Source of the DNA: Anaeramoeba flamelloides | Lineage: Eukaryota > Metamonada > Anaeramoebidae | Reading direction: 5' to 3' | Length of the DNA stretch: 64,000 bases | Assembly: GCA_027625915.1 (NCBI GenBank) | Contig: JANTQA010000036.1 | Span: forward strand, 6,841,001-6,905,000 | The notes under the pieces: generated by a model | What the model was told of the DNA's origin: nothing | What the model saw: the letters and a program-made list of their open reading frames with translations, nothing else | Databases searched by the model: none | In this document: in pieces, positions 31,330 through 44,700 of the stretch | Numbering within the stretch: the first letter of the stretch is position 1 | Layout: each line of letters begins with the position of its first letter | Translations under genes and position numbers: made by a program

Positions 31330-34300
31330 CAACATGAGAATTTTTTGTTTTCAATGTTTAAAAAACAATTTCTGAATCAAAATTTGATATCAAAAAAAAA
31401 AAAATAGCACAGTAGTCCAAAAAGACTATACTTTAAAATGGTAGAGGAAAATGTAGACGAATATCTCAAATTTCACAAAAATGTGGCCTGATCTTTTTTT
31501 TGGATGAAATAATAAGTGACATTCTGGAGGTGAACATTAGTCTAGGTAAGGAAATTTGATCAAGTGAAATTGATTTTTGAATTGGATTGTTCCAAATTGG
31601 ATTCCATGAATTGGCTGATTCGGTTTCTTTTTTATAATCCTTTTATTATTAGAGATGTTTAAAAATTTTAAAAGGGTTGATCATTGTGTTTATTGGCAAT
31701 TCACACTTATTTAAAACCTTTCTTTCTTTTTTTAATACAGAATTTTTTCAAAAGAAAAAGAAAAGTTTTTTTGAATGAATGTCAAAATATGAAATTAATG
31801 TTCTAACTTGGTATGTGAAACATTAATAGAAGTTCTCTGTGAGTATTCCTAAACTATCTCATTTTTCTAAATCCTTAACTATTGATAAATTTAAATAAAT
31901 GTATATAAAAATTTTTTAGTTCATTTTACAATTTGTATTTTTTTACCTTATGATTTAAAGTATTTTCTGGGATTAAAGATCAAGAAACTTTGGAAATTGG
32001 TAAATTTTAAAAATATTCTTTGTAATATGCTGTTTTATAAGTAAAAATGATAAGAATATAAAAATTGAAATTGAAGTAACAATTTTTTTATCTTTTTTTT
32101 TTTTTTGGGGGGGGGGTTGTTCTGTAAATATATGCCTATTCTCTTTGCTCTTTTCCCTCTTTCCCAATTTCATAAAGAAAAAAAAATTAAGTTGTATTTT
32201 TATTTATTTATTTTTGAAGCGAGAAAATTACTTTTCTCCTGTGTGTTTTTAGGGTTTTTTTGTTAATTTTAGAAATAAATAGAAAAATAAAGAACTTTTC
32301 TTTTTATTTCTGAAATTAAAAAAAAAAAAAACATAGCTTATCCAGAATTTATTAGAATTGAATAAAATCAAAGATTTTTCTTTGACTCTTATGAATTCTA
32401 GAAAAGTACATTGAGTTTTTCTTGATTTTTCTGTTTATTTCGAATATCAATCGATTTTCGTTAGGTTTTTTTACTTTTCGAAATAAACCGAAAATTTATT
32501 AAAATTTTCTGTTTATTTCAAAAAGTAAAAAAAAAACCTAGAAAACTTCGAAATAAAATAGAAAACCTCAAAAAAACTAGAACACTTCACAAATAAAACA
32601 GTAAAACTTAAGAAAACCTAGGCGTTTTGGCAACACTCACCTAATTTCTAAACTTTTTTTTTAGATATTTTGTTAAAAAATCACAAATTTTATTATCACT
32701 TACTAATGATAATATACATGATGAATTTTTTTTATTAATAATATCTCCGATATTATTAATTTTATTATTTTTTTCATAAAATCCAGATATCCAGATTTTT
32801 CGATTTTTTTCATAGGCTAGACTTTCCGATAAAAAATGATTGAAGTCTTCAATGATATCAATATTTAACTTTTCTTTACATAAATCTCAATTTTTTTTTT
32901 TTATTTTTGCTTGTTACATAAAAGTACCTATATAAGCAATTAGTAAAATTTCAAAATTTTAGAATTGTTTTTCAAGCTTACCAGTTTAAATATTTTTTGT
33001 CGTTAGGTTTTCCAGAATTTAAAAGACTTGAGTAAAATCTATGATTTTTCCTCAATTCTTTTGAATTCTTGAAAACCTAGACACAACTGTTTGAAATTGT
33101 AATTTTGTTGTTTTATAATTTTAAGAAATTTATGAATTTTCCAATCAGTTGAATTTTCCAAAATTGGTTAATCAAAAAACTTTTCATTCTAAATCTAATA
33201 ATTTAAATTCCTCAATATACCAATTAATAATATAAAAATAAATATAATAATAGTACTAAATAAACAAAAACCTGAATTAAACTTTTCAATGAACCGACAA
33301 TTACCATTATTTATAAAACTTTCCTAACCAATCTATATACCTTATACTCCTAGATTCAGCTTTTGGAAAAAAAAAAAAGAACTCTATTTAATTAAATTTA
33401 TATTAAGTTGAAGATTAATCAACTGAGAACCAAAATTACAACACGTTCCTAACGTAACCCCCGATAATCATTTTTCATTTTTCATTTTTCATTTTTAAGG
33501 ACTTTAAACCTTAAGGATTATCTAAAAAAAAGTCATTATGGGGGTCTAACGAATTAAAACCTCTGTGAATTAGACTCTTTTTTAAATGGCTTTATGGTCT
33601 ATCATTCCCAATAGTTCTTGACTATAAATAAATAACTATATTTGTTTGTAAAGCTTGTGTTCTTTCTCCAATGAATATTTTCGATTTTATTATGATTTTT
33701 ATCATCAACCAAAAAATTGTTATTTATTTGATTTGTAAAAAGGAAAACAATTTGATTTTCTGATTGTTTGACTTTTTACGATCTCCAAAAAAGAGAAAAA
33801 AATTTTCATAAAATGCTTTTTGTTTAAAATAAACCTCAGATCTCCAAAAAAAAAAAATAAAAAATTACACGTCTTGTAAATTATTTACCAACCCTTCGTT
33901 TTATCTCTTTTACAAGAATTCATAAATTTAAAATTTTGAAATACTTTTGGGTGTGTGATTTTGTGAAAAGAGTTTGGTTAAAGGGTTTGATTAACCCAAT
34001 TATAAAATCAAATATTATTAGAAAACCTTGAAATTCGATTTTATAGAAAAACTATACTGAGGACTAAAAAAGTCCAAAAATACTCCCAAGATTGACGTTT
34101 TCAAAAATCGTTGGTTAAAAAGAGGGTTTGAAAATTGTAACTTGTTAATTTTTCGATTTCTAAAATTGAAAATATTAGGGATTTTTTTTTTCATAGAAAA
34201 ATTTGTTTTTCTATAAAAACAAAAGTAATGTTATTTGTATGAGCGATCTTTATTTAAAAAAACATATTTCTTCTTCGAATTACTGTTAATAGTTTGATTG

Positions 34301-35047
34301 AAAAAAAATTCGTTGAAAAAAAACAAAAAGTTGATGAAATACTCTTTCAATTTTTAATTGGTAATTCTTTGCCTGAGGATGACAAATGGTTTAATTTGCA
34401 ACTCTAATAACGCTACTGAACAAACTCTTAAAAAGATCATTCTGTAAGACTGTTCGATCCGTTGTTAAAAAAAAAAAAATTTCGGGTAATTTTTGTTTCT
34501 TGACAACTTTTTCCTTTGCTTGTTGGAAAGCTGAAAAAGTATTTTTGAAAAAAAACCACAACCAGGCTAAAGAAAAATCGGGAAATGGAGCTTAAAAGAA
34601 CTTTACAATTTCCTTTGATCGTCAATGTGCAAAAAATTAAAAGAAAAGATAATAACAAAAAGAAAAATTATTTGATGACAACAAAAGAACGAAAATCGAA
34701 AGACTTCATTACTCAACCTATTTTACAACAATCCATTTCCATAAAACTTTCGTTTAAAAAATAAAAAACCTATTTTCACTCTCAAGTGTCTTACTTTTGC
34801 AAAAGTAAAAGTAAAATAATTTTTCTTCAAAAAGAAAAAAATGAACGAATAGAGCCTTGTGACCAAACTGTTCAAAGAAAAGACAAGAAAAAAAAAAGTA
34901 ATTACAACAACATTTTTTTAACAATTTTTCATTGCTTCAAATATTTTTTTATCTTTTTCTTTTTTGTTTGATCTCAAAACAAACCAGTCAACTAAATACT
35001 CCAACTTGATTCATTTTTTAAAAAATCAACGAATTTTCCAAACCAAA
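31330..35047. other. no gene seen; foldback repeats
   Basis: It holds family E foldback stretches (about 32230-32640 and 33000-33085), a G run at about 32106-32116, and a small inverted pair around CGTAACCCCCGATAATCA (33452) and TCATTATGGGGGTCTAACG (33533) enclosing three CATTTTT repeats. The last few hundred bases are presumably the 5' flank of the gene starting at 35048. Confidence 0.45.
32230..32640. repeat. foldback repeat, family E
   Basis: Blocks GTTAGGTTTTTTTACTTTTC and AAAAAAACCTAGAAAACTTC face each other, and a CCAGAATTTATTAGAATTG / CTTATGAATTCTAGAAAA pair lies on the left. It matches the stretch at 5660-6060 in block order. It is non-coding. Confidence 0.5.
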
Positions 35048-36298
35048 ATGATTAATGTCAAGAACCATAAAATAGTAAGCAAGTTGACCGGATACGAAAA
35101 AAGGAGACTCGACTACAAGAGAAAGAAGTCATACCAAAAGCAAGAAAGGATATTTAAGGAGATGGTAAGGGATGAGTGCTTGAGAAAAAAGTGTTTAGAT
35201 ATCGGGAAAATCTCGTCATACGTAACCTTTTTAGAGAACTTTGCCAAGCTGTTTCCGAACAAAGTTGTCTTTGAAAACCAGCTCAAAAACGAAAACAAAA
35301 CGCTCGAGTTCCCAAAGAAATGGAAGTATGTAATGTCGCACTGTAGGTGTATCGATTCAAGGAATTTCATTGACGGCATTCGGACCCCACTGAAGAAACT
35401 GGGGCTTTACCCACAAAGCACACAATCCGATCGCTTTCTGTACATGCCCGACGCCCCGCAAAACAATTACAAATTGAAAGGAAGAAAGCGGATCAAAATC
35501 CAGGAGAAGCTGCCAAAAATTAAAAAAAAAGGGAAAAGAACGAAAAAGAAGATCCTCAAGAAGAAAAGAGTTTCCCTTATAAAAGAAGAAGAAAACAGCA
35601 GCGGCGGCGGTGGCAGCAGCAGCAACTCGCAATGCGACGAGTCTTTTGATTTGAGCACAAGAAAAGAAGTCCCAATGACTGATCCAATTGAAATTTTAAT
35701 CAATTTGCACAAATTCAAGCCACCAAGCGTTCCAAGCAGCCAAAAAGCAAAAAAGGAAAAGCGTAGCCAGACGCTTTTGATCAAGACAGAAGGAAACAAG
35801 AAAAATTTTGAAAAAAGCAATTTCAATTCCAGTTTAACACACTACCCTTCTCAAAACCAAAACCAAAACCAAAATTTCAACCAAAATAAAAATTTCGATC
35901 AATTAAAAAACCAATTAAAAAACCAATTAAAAATCGAACAAAATAACAAGAGATTTTTGAATTTATTTAATAACGAACCGAAAAATATCTTTAGAAGAAA
36001 CAAAAATAATAATACTAGTATTCTGTCGTTTATTAAAAGTGAAAATAGGATTGTAAATAAAATTAAAGTGGAAAATGAAAATGTCCATTTGGATATGGAT
36101 AAGGGTATGGGTCTGGGTATGAATATAAATATAAATTCTCAACATATTTTCAAAAAGGAAAAACAAACAAATAATAGTGTCCAAAAAACCAATGATTTGA
36201 ATAATCAGAATAACAGTAAGGATGGCAAATTATTTTCTTTTGTTAAAACAGTGATAAACCAAAACCGAAAGGAAAAAGAAAAAGAAAAAATTATTTGA
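35048..36298 (+). CDS. orphan basic protein with Lys- and Asn-rich tail, 416 aa
   Basis: I do not recognise a family. The start is the ATG at 35048 (MINVKNHKIVSKLTGYEKRR); the frame is open further upstream but without ATG. Residues 1-130 are the ordered-looking part: a basic helix (EKRRLDYKRKKSYQKQERIF), ISSYVTFLENFAKLFPNKV, and KYVMSHCRCIDSRNFIDGIR. Residues 145-190 are a strongly basic stretch of Lys/Arg like a nuclear signal, followed by Glu, Ser and Gly runs. The C-terminal half is low in complexity, rich in Asn, Gln and Lys, with NQNQNQN and NQLKNQLK repeats. Base composition drops to higher A+T in that half. At least six psi-K-x-E motifs (IKEE, IKTE, LKIE, IKSE, IKVE, FKKE) are spread through residues 165-400. 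A nuclear role is an inference only. Confidence 0.75.
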   Translation: MINVKNHKIVSKLTGYEKRRLDYKRKKSYQKQERIFKEMVRDECLRKKCLDIGKISSYVTFLENFAKLFPNKVVFENQLKNENKTLEFPKKWKYVMSHCRCIDSRNFIDGIRTPLKKLGLYPQSTQSDRFLYMPDAPQNNYKLKGRKRIKIQEKLPKIKKKGKRTKKKILKKKRVSLIKEEENSSGGGGSSSNSQCDESFDLSTRKEVPMTDPIEILINLHKFKPPSVPSSQKAKKEKRSQTLLIKTEGNKKNFEKSNFNSSLTHYPSQNQNQNQNFNQNKNFDQLKNQLKNQLKIEQNNKRFLNLFNNEPKNIFRRNKNNNTSILSFIKSENRIVNKIKVENENVHLDMDKGMGLGMNININSQHIFKKEKQTNNSVQKTNDLNNQNNSKDGKLFSFVKTVINQNRKEKEKEKII

Positions 36299-38781
36299 TT
36301 TTATGACATTTTTGAATGAACAAATTAATAAGGGAATAATAAATGAACACACACACACACACACACAACGGAAAGGATGAATAAATACAAAGAAATAAAT
36401 AGAAAAAATAATAATAAATTATTTGCTATATTTGTATCATTATTATTATTTTCAACAATGACGTAACCTTTTTATAACCAAATGGGTTTGTATTATAACC
36501 AAACATTACAATTTATTCATAATTTTCACTCAAATTAGAAGATATTTTAATTTTTCATTTCTTGTTAATAAAATAAAAACAAGATTAAAAAAAATTAAAA
36601 TAAATTAAATATTCAAAAATAAATTATCTTTATTTTTTGATTATTAACCAATTTACAAAAATTTATAAATCGAATTTTTTCTTCTTTGAAATATTTAAAT
36701 TTTTAAGAAGAATTAAATAAATATTAATAAAAATCTTAATCATTTTTAATTTTTTTGATCCTGGCTCGTTGAATTTCTGAAACAAATTACATTTCAAATA
36801 TTAGAATCCTTTTTTATCTTTTATTCTTGTTTTCAATTCTGTTTATTTATAATTTTTGCCTTCGTTATGGTTAATTATTATATCATATTCAATTGAAATA
36901 TAAAACTTTATACAACTAAATTTGGATCATTCTATTATAGGTTTCATTTTCAAGGGATAATAAAAAATCATTTTATTCCTTATTTATTCCTCAAAGACCA
37001 ATTATAAAAAATAATAGATCTTTGGAAATTCTTTTAGGTAACCTGATGAAGAAATAAATAAAATAATACACAACTGAGAACTGTTGATATATGTCTGTAG
37101 TAAAACTAATTAATCAATACATTTTCAAAAAAATTGAAAAACTCAAATTCTTCACCACATTGATAAAAACAACAAAAGTTACTTTTGATCTTTCAATATC
37201 AAGATGGAATAAATCGGAAGAAATTCAGATCATTTTCCCCTACTTTTCCTTTAGAAATCAAGTCCCCAAACGAAGTGTGTTGGTATTTGTGGATCTATTT
37301 GAAAAAGGAAATGAAGATGAAGTGAAAATTTTTCACATTTATTAAACAAATATCAAGATCAAAGATCAAATAAAATTCCAATAGAAATCAGTATGCTGTT
37401 TTTATAATTATTTTCCAGAATTTCAATTACATTTTAATAAGAAATTTTTTACTTAATAATTATAAGATCTTACAATTTACAAGTTAAAATTACAAAAAAA
37501 AATGATTTTGAAAACAATTAAAAATCAAAAAAGAATGGAAAAAATGTGAGAAAATGGAAAAAAATGATTTCAATTTTTCAAATTTCCGAAATAAAATTTT
37601 TCTTCTAATATCTATTTAAACACATTCAAAATTCACATTAAAATTATACCATATTGTCTCGAAAACTATTTATTACAAGACTTTCAACAAAAAGTAAATG
37701 TAAATTAATTTTTTTTTACAAGTAATAACTTTTTCAATTGTTTAAAAAGATCAAGAAATTAAAAAAAAGTTACAAAAATAAAAAAATAAAAAAAAAATAA
37801 AAAATCCATTTTAAAAAGAAATTTAACCAATTCAGAACTCAAATAAAATAATTTAACAACTTATTTTTATTTTATTTTTCTAATCTAAATAATTTTTTTT
37901 CTTTGTTTTTGTTAGTTTGAAAGGTTACTAAAAAATAATATTATGTGAACTTTCCGATTGTTTTTGGAATTTGGTGAATCTTGAAAAAACTTTTATTACT
38001 TTTTCAATTTAAATCAACTTAAAGTCAAATTTTTAAACGACTAAATAAAGTTATGAATTTATAGTTTTTTAATTAAAATTAAAACGGTTATAATACATAT
38101 TTTCCAAAAGAATTTGAAATTTAAGAAACTTATTTCAAACGTATAACCAATTATTTGGATTATTAAAGAATTATTTATTGATTTAAATTAAAAATTTTAT
38201 TTTATTTTTGATTTTTATCAATTGTGAAAAAATAAATTATTTTCAAATAAAACAACTAACATTCAATAAATCCATTTTATTTCTGACGGAGAACAATCTA
38301 AAAAATACCCTATTTTCTTTAACCAAAATCTTAATTGATTATTTTGATCAAAATTTGAATAGAAATTTATTTTGAGAATTTTTTAGAAATATCATTTAAT
38401 TTCCATTTCAAAAATTGTCCAAACAAAGATTTTTCAATTCAGAATTCAAAATAAAACCAAGTAAAGAAGAAGTAATGGTATCAAATTTTACTGATAAGAC
38501 CAAGAAATTATTAATTTTTCTTTATTTTTTCAAGCTCAATTTTTTTCATATTTTTGAATTCCATTTTTTAGTTGGTATGTAAATATATTATACTAGGAGA
38601 TATCCCACTATCCTACCGATTGAAATAGCGATTCATTTAATTCAAGAAATGTTTCAAATGATACGGTTTTAAATAAACTGCAACAACCAAAATTGGTAAA
38701 ATTCGCCTATTTCCTAAAAAATAAAAAAAAAAAAACATACAAAAATAATCACTATAAAGAAATAAAATAATAAACAATTTC
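36299..38781. other. intergenic between convergent genes
   Basis: It holds a (CA)n microsatellite at about 36346-36367 just after the orphan gene. An open frame at 37091-37345 overlaps a degenerate inverted-repeat element related to family A: GAAGTGAAAATTTTTCACAT is near its right end. The 3'-flank block shared with the BTB gene is at its right side. Confidence 0.45.
38390..38725 (-). repeat. 3'-flank block, copy 1 (downstream of giant gene)
   Basis: The core TGTAAATATATTATACTAG, TATCCCACT and CCAAAATTGGTAAAAT match 56935-57280 at the same order and similar spacing. The block starts about 60 nt beyond the stop codon of the giant membrane-protein gene. It may be a 3'-UTR or polyadenylation-region element, or a dispersed repeat that happens to lie there. 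Confidence 0.6.
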
Positions 38782-41700
38782 TTAATTCTGATTATTTTTT
38801 TTTTTTGGAAATCCTTTAGGATTTTTTGACCAATTGTTTCTCGAAATTTTGATTCCTACGTAAGATAAAAACAAAGAAATTGGGATTACGATAAACAAAT
38901 AATAATAATCATTGCTGTTGCCAAACTTTCTAATACAATAGATCAATAAAGCAACAGGCCAGGAAACCCAAAGAACAAAATATAAACTATATAATAAATC
39001 ACCTATCATGTTAACTTTTTTACTAAATTTGTATAACCAAATAGTAGGGAATATTAAAGTAGCCTTGAAGTATCTCCAAAGTACGAAATCGCTACTAAAA
39101 AGGCCTATACAGCCACCCTTCATCCAGATAATGGAATTAAATAATTGATATGAAGGGAAATTTCTTTTCACCATTCTTCTTAAGCAATACCAACTAGTGA
39201 ACATAAGTACAAACCAAATTATTTGTATTGCCCAAAACCAACCTTCAACATTAGAATAAGTCTTTGAGAAATTGAATGAAGGGTTGATCATAAATGAAGG
39301 TAAAAAGGCAATTAAGAATTGATAAAAAACGATTATTGGAATATAACAGATATTTCTAAAATAAATTATGGGCTTTAGAGGAATTTGATGTTCCTCTTGC
39401 TCATCATTTTTTTTTTTAAATGGCTCAAACCAAGTTAATAAAAGCAACAATAACCAATTGAAGAATAAACCAATTAAAGAGAATTCATTAATAAATAATA
39501 TTGCTAATAGAACGAAATAAATGAAAACATTCCAATGAATTTTCTTAAAAGTATGATTTCGTTTAACTCTAGCATTTAATTTAGTGATGGGTTTTCTCAT
39601 TAAAGATACAGTATTAATATAGTCATCAGCATTTTTAAATCTCCAATCTATATATATAGAAATGGGAGATAAACAATAGGCAATAATCTTGAAAGGCAGG
39701 AAAATTAAATGGGGTGAAAGAATCAAGGATTTAAGAGATTCATAATTGATTAACGATCGATAGTAAGTTAACGAAGTTGGGAATTTAATTGATTCATATT
39801 TTTCCATAGCATTAATTCCGTTTTCATAAAATTTTATAATGTCTTGATCAGGCTCTTCAGTAATTCTTGCCATTTTCATTGAATTAAATTTTGTAATAAA
39901 AGGCTTTATCCTTTGAAAGCAAATAACAATAAATAGCATGAGTATTATGGATACTACATCATATAAGCTGAGAAAGATTAATTTTAGTAATACTCGAACA
40001 AAATAAAAAAGTTTTGGATAGAAGTAGTTTCCATCGCCTTTCCTCTCGACATCAGTAAACCCCCTTTTAATAAAACTATATAATGTGGGCATTCTCCAAA
40101 CAAAAAACAAATTAATAAAGAGCAGACAAAGGATGATCACGATTATCACCAAATCATAAAATAATAAGAAAAAGTTTATTGAGATCTTCCCCCTTCGGAT
40201 CCATTCATCTTCATAAATTTCTTGTTTATAAATTTTAATAATAATTGAAGACCTCCAACTAATTAAAACAAATAAAGACAACACCACAAATGGTAAATCC
40301 AAGAACCATTGGAAAATTTCATGAATGATGGAAATATGAAACGCAGAATATTTAATTTTTAAATTCAAAATTTTTTTTGATTCCTCATCATTGTCATCAT
40401 TTTGATCTTCATTTTCATTTTCTCCAAGTTGTGTCTTCTTTTTGTTATAAAAATTTTTATAGAATTTTATTCTAAATAATGTTGAATAAATAATTATTAA
40501 TAAGAAAACACAGGGTATATCAATTAAGAAACCAAAAAAATTCTCTATTACAATTAAATGGAAAGAAAATAAATCCTGATCACAAAATATAATTTCATCA
40601 TCATTATTATTATCATCATGATCATAATCAGAATAATCATCATTATCAATAATCTTATCACTCTGAGTATCATCATTATTGCTTTTTAATCTATCATCAT
40701 TTTCATCCAGTTGGTCATTAATATTGATATTATAAAGCTTTAAAGGGTTATTTTCATTGATCATTTTATTTTTTAATTTTAATTCACCAATAATTAATTT
40801 ATTTCTCCAAGTTAATACCACTATAACAAATAATATAAAGCAGAAAATATCATAAAATAATAAGAAAAAATTTGTTAAAATCATGAATCTAATGTTCATT
40901 TCAGGGTTTTGAACTGTTTTCAAATATTTATAGAGATTTTTTACACTTTTTAATCTCCAATGTGTAATCAAAATTACTATATACATTAATAAACAAATAA
41001 GATCGAGAAATAATAACAAAGTTTGAATAAGGACTAATACATATTTGAAATAATCACCATTTTCATTATTTAAATTGAAAATATTAAACCCATCAAATTG
41101 GTTTAATTGTTGATTGAAATCACATACAATCCATTTCTTCTTCAAACTAAACCTTCTTGTCGTCATTAATAAGACAGTACCGATAATAATTGTAATATAA
41201 TCCAAAGGTATTAAAATGAAATTATGTAATATTTTTAATCGAATAACAAATTGGGTCGCAAAACTTTGATCATATTTTTTCACAGTCTCTTTTACTGATT
41301 TAAATCTCCAGAAGGAGAAAGCACAAATCAGAAGGAACAATAGAAAAAAGGGGAAATCCATTATACCATTAATTAATTGCACTACAATGAAACAAAATAA
41401 AAGAAAGGAATTGTTTCCGTAATTTGCATATTTTTTTTGGATCAGATGACTCCGCCAATAAAATAATATTGAAATAAATATAAATAATATTAGATTTAAT
41501 AAATCAAATATTAAAAAGACAAAATGTTTAATAATAATTTTCCTAACTATAAATTCATCGATACCATTATTTTTCAAATCATCTTGATATTTTTTTTTTC
41601 TAAAATATGCTAAGTAAATGAAGAATGTCAATAGGATGCATACAGTATCCAACAATAAGCAAAGGAAATTCTTTAAAATGATCCATCTTCTGATCATGCT

Positions 41701-44700
41701 GTGTTTATAATATTTTTTTAGATATAAATTCAATGTGTGAGATCGAACATAAGTGATCATTATTATAAAATATAAGGGAATAAAGGGCAAGTCAAAAATT
41801 AATTGTATAAATTCAATTAAAATGATGGCTCTTTTTTCTGTTTCGCTACTTTCTTGATTTATTCTTTTTTTAAATCCATTATATCTATAAATAGTAAATA
41901 AAATACATAAAAACATCGGTATAAATGGCGCATCAAGCAGTAAGTGTAAGAATTCTTTCATAATAAAGATATGGGTAATTTTTTGCAAATCACACGTTTT
42001 TAAAAAATTATATATATTCGGGAACCTATATACTGTTAGCATTAAAACTAAAAAAAATGGTAAACAACAGATGTCGAAAAGAAAATTTGCAAATTCTTCC
42101 ATAATTATACTTCTTTTTTCAAAGGTTGTCAATTTTTTTTTTGATTTGTAAATTCGATAATAAATTGCAATTAATCTCCAGAATGATGCTATTGTTAAAA
42201 TAATGAAGAGCAAGTCAAAAACCAATTGCATAAATTCAATTAAAATGATGATTCTTTTTTCCATTTCACTTTTTACTTGATCGATCTTTTTCTTTAATAC
42301 ATTATATCTATAAATGGTAAAGAAAATTATTAAAAACATCGGTATAAATGGCACATCAAGCAGTAAGTGTAAGAATTCTTTCATAATAAATATATGGGTA
42401 GTTTTTTGAAAATCACACGTTTTTAAAAAATTATATATATTCGGGAACCTATATACTGTTAGCATTAAAACTAAAAAAAATGGTAAACAACAGATGTCTA
42501 AAAGAAAATTTGCAAATTCTTCCATAATTATCCTTTTGCTTTCAAAGATTGTCAATTTTTCGTTTAATTTGTCAATTCGATAATAAATAGCAATTAATCT
42601 CCAGAAGGATGCTATAGATAAAAGAATGAAGGGGATGTCGAAAAACAGAGCAAAAAATTCATGAAAAATTAATGATTGTTGGTCATTTGAATATGCACAA
42701 TATATTATTTTTGGTATATCGTTTATTAATAGTGAAAGCTTGTGAAAAAACAACATTTCGACTTCATTTTCTAATTCTCTTTCTAAATTTTGATATTCTT
42801 CTTCATTTAAAGTGTTCTCAAATAATAGCCTTCTCAATCGAAAACCTCTCCAAGATACAATGGTGATGCAAAGGGCTATAAACATTGGCAAATCTAATAA
42901 GGCCAAGATTCCCTGAACTAAAATGATTTTTCTCATTTTATTATTTGTTTTATTATTTTCATCATTATACGCTAATCTAATTCTTCTTGCCCTCCAAAAT
43001 GGTATATGGCATAAGAAATAAAGAAAAATGATTGGTAAATCAAGAATTAAAAAGAATAATTCCCTCCAAATGATGCAATGGTAATTCACCAAAAATATAT
43101 TTAAATAATTTTTTTCTCCGAAGGATTTTGATTCAACTATTTGCTTTTCATTTATTATTTGTTCATCTTTATTTATAATCGTTAATTTTTCATTTCCATT
43201 ACTATTATCATTATAGGCTAGTTTCATCTCATCAAGTTCAATTTCCTCATTTGAAAGTGTTTCTAAGTGATCATTCAGAATTAATTTTTGTTCTTCATCA
43301 CTAGAATCTCCCCACGAAGAAGCCTTGTTTCTATTATTAAGAAGATCATGAACTTCATTATTAGTATTTTTCAAGTTTTGTTTCGATTTAAGATTAGTGA
43401 ATGAATCTGCATTGGAATCAGATCCAATGTTGGGAGTTTTTGATACACGTGGATCATTTTTTACATTATTATTATCAACTATTTTACTGCTTGTTAAATC
43501 TTTCTCTTTATCATTCTTCTTCTCTTTCCCTTCTTCTTTTGATATTTTTGTTAAGTCTATTTTCCCCTTTACACTTTGTAAAGCACTTTGCAAAGCACTT
43601 TTAAGATCAGGATATCTCCAATAAGTTATTACTAGAATGAGAAAAATAACAAAAGTAGGGATATCCAAAATCCAATAGAAAAATTGTTGGATTATAAATA
43701 ATTTTTTTTTAATTTCGTTTTTCGCTCCAAATTTTTTAAAATTCTTTAAAAAATGTTTGCTTCTCCATAAAGTGATTATAATTATAAATATTAAAGGTAA
43801 AAAAGGCAAATCGAACAATAATTTAATAAATTCAATAATAATATATCTGTGCATGGTGTGTTGGATTTCGTTGTTTCTAATTTGCTTTAATCTTTTGAGA
43901 ATAATCTCTGCACGCAGATAAGTGATGATCAAAAGAATAAAAGGGATGACTAAAGGGATGTCCATTAATAAATAGCCAAATTGGACAGTTACTACGAATC
44001 GTTTTTCATTATCACTTTTGGTTTCTTTCAATAATTTGTAACACCACAAAGACCTCCAGAGGAAGGGCGACATTATTAAAAACAAGATCCAAAATAGGCT
44101 ATCGATCAATAACAAGAAAAATTGAGTAAATAACAGAAAATGTGGTTGGAATCTAGACATCCTTTCGTTTTCTTCATAAACACTAAATACACCTCGATTT
44201 AAGTTACTTAATTCTGTTTTGTATTTTTGATATCGATAATAAGTTATAAATAGTATAATTAAGCAAACTAATCCAAAAATATCGAAAATGAGCAATGCGA
44301 AATGTTCTACAATAATTGCCCTACGTATTGCATTGTTTTTAGGTAAATCTTCCGTATACTGTAATAAGTCACTATTCATCAGTTGAAGTCGATAAACAGA
44401 CATCGAAATAATTACATAGAGGATAAAAAATGGTATGTCACAGATTAATTCAGCAAGATGATACATTACTGCCTTTCTTCGCCCAACTGCAGTTTCTTCT
44501 GCTCTCAAAGAATTGACAAACCAATAAATTCTCCACATCGTGAGAAAGATCAATAACGAAAGTACAATACAAATGAAATCTGGAAATAAATTGAAAAATT
44601 GTGATACAATTAATAATCTTATAAAATTTTCTTTATCATTTTGACCGAGATTTTCATTTTCTTTATTATCTTTTTTTAATTGCTTGAATTTCTGAATAAA

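Noticed and set aside
31168-31407. 79-codon open frame, + strand
   Set aside because: It crosses the right end of the TTAA element into the host MITE, so it is a chimera of two transposons.
41781-42626. The duplicated 423-bp units as an assembly artefact
   Set aside because: The copies differ at many scattered positions, mostly in linker codons, which a collapsed or doubled assembly would not create.
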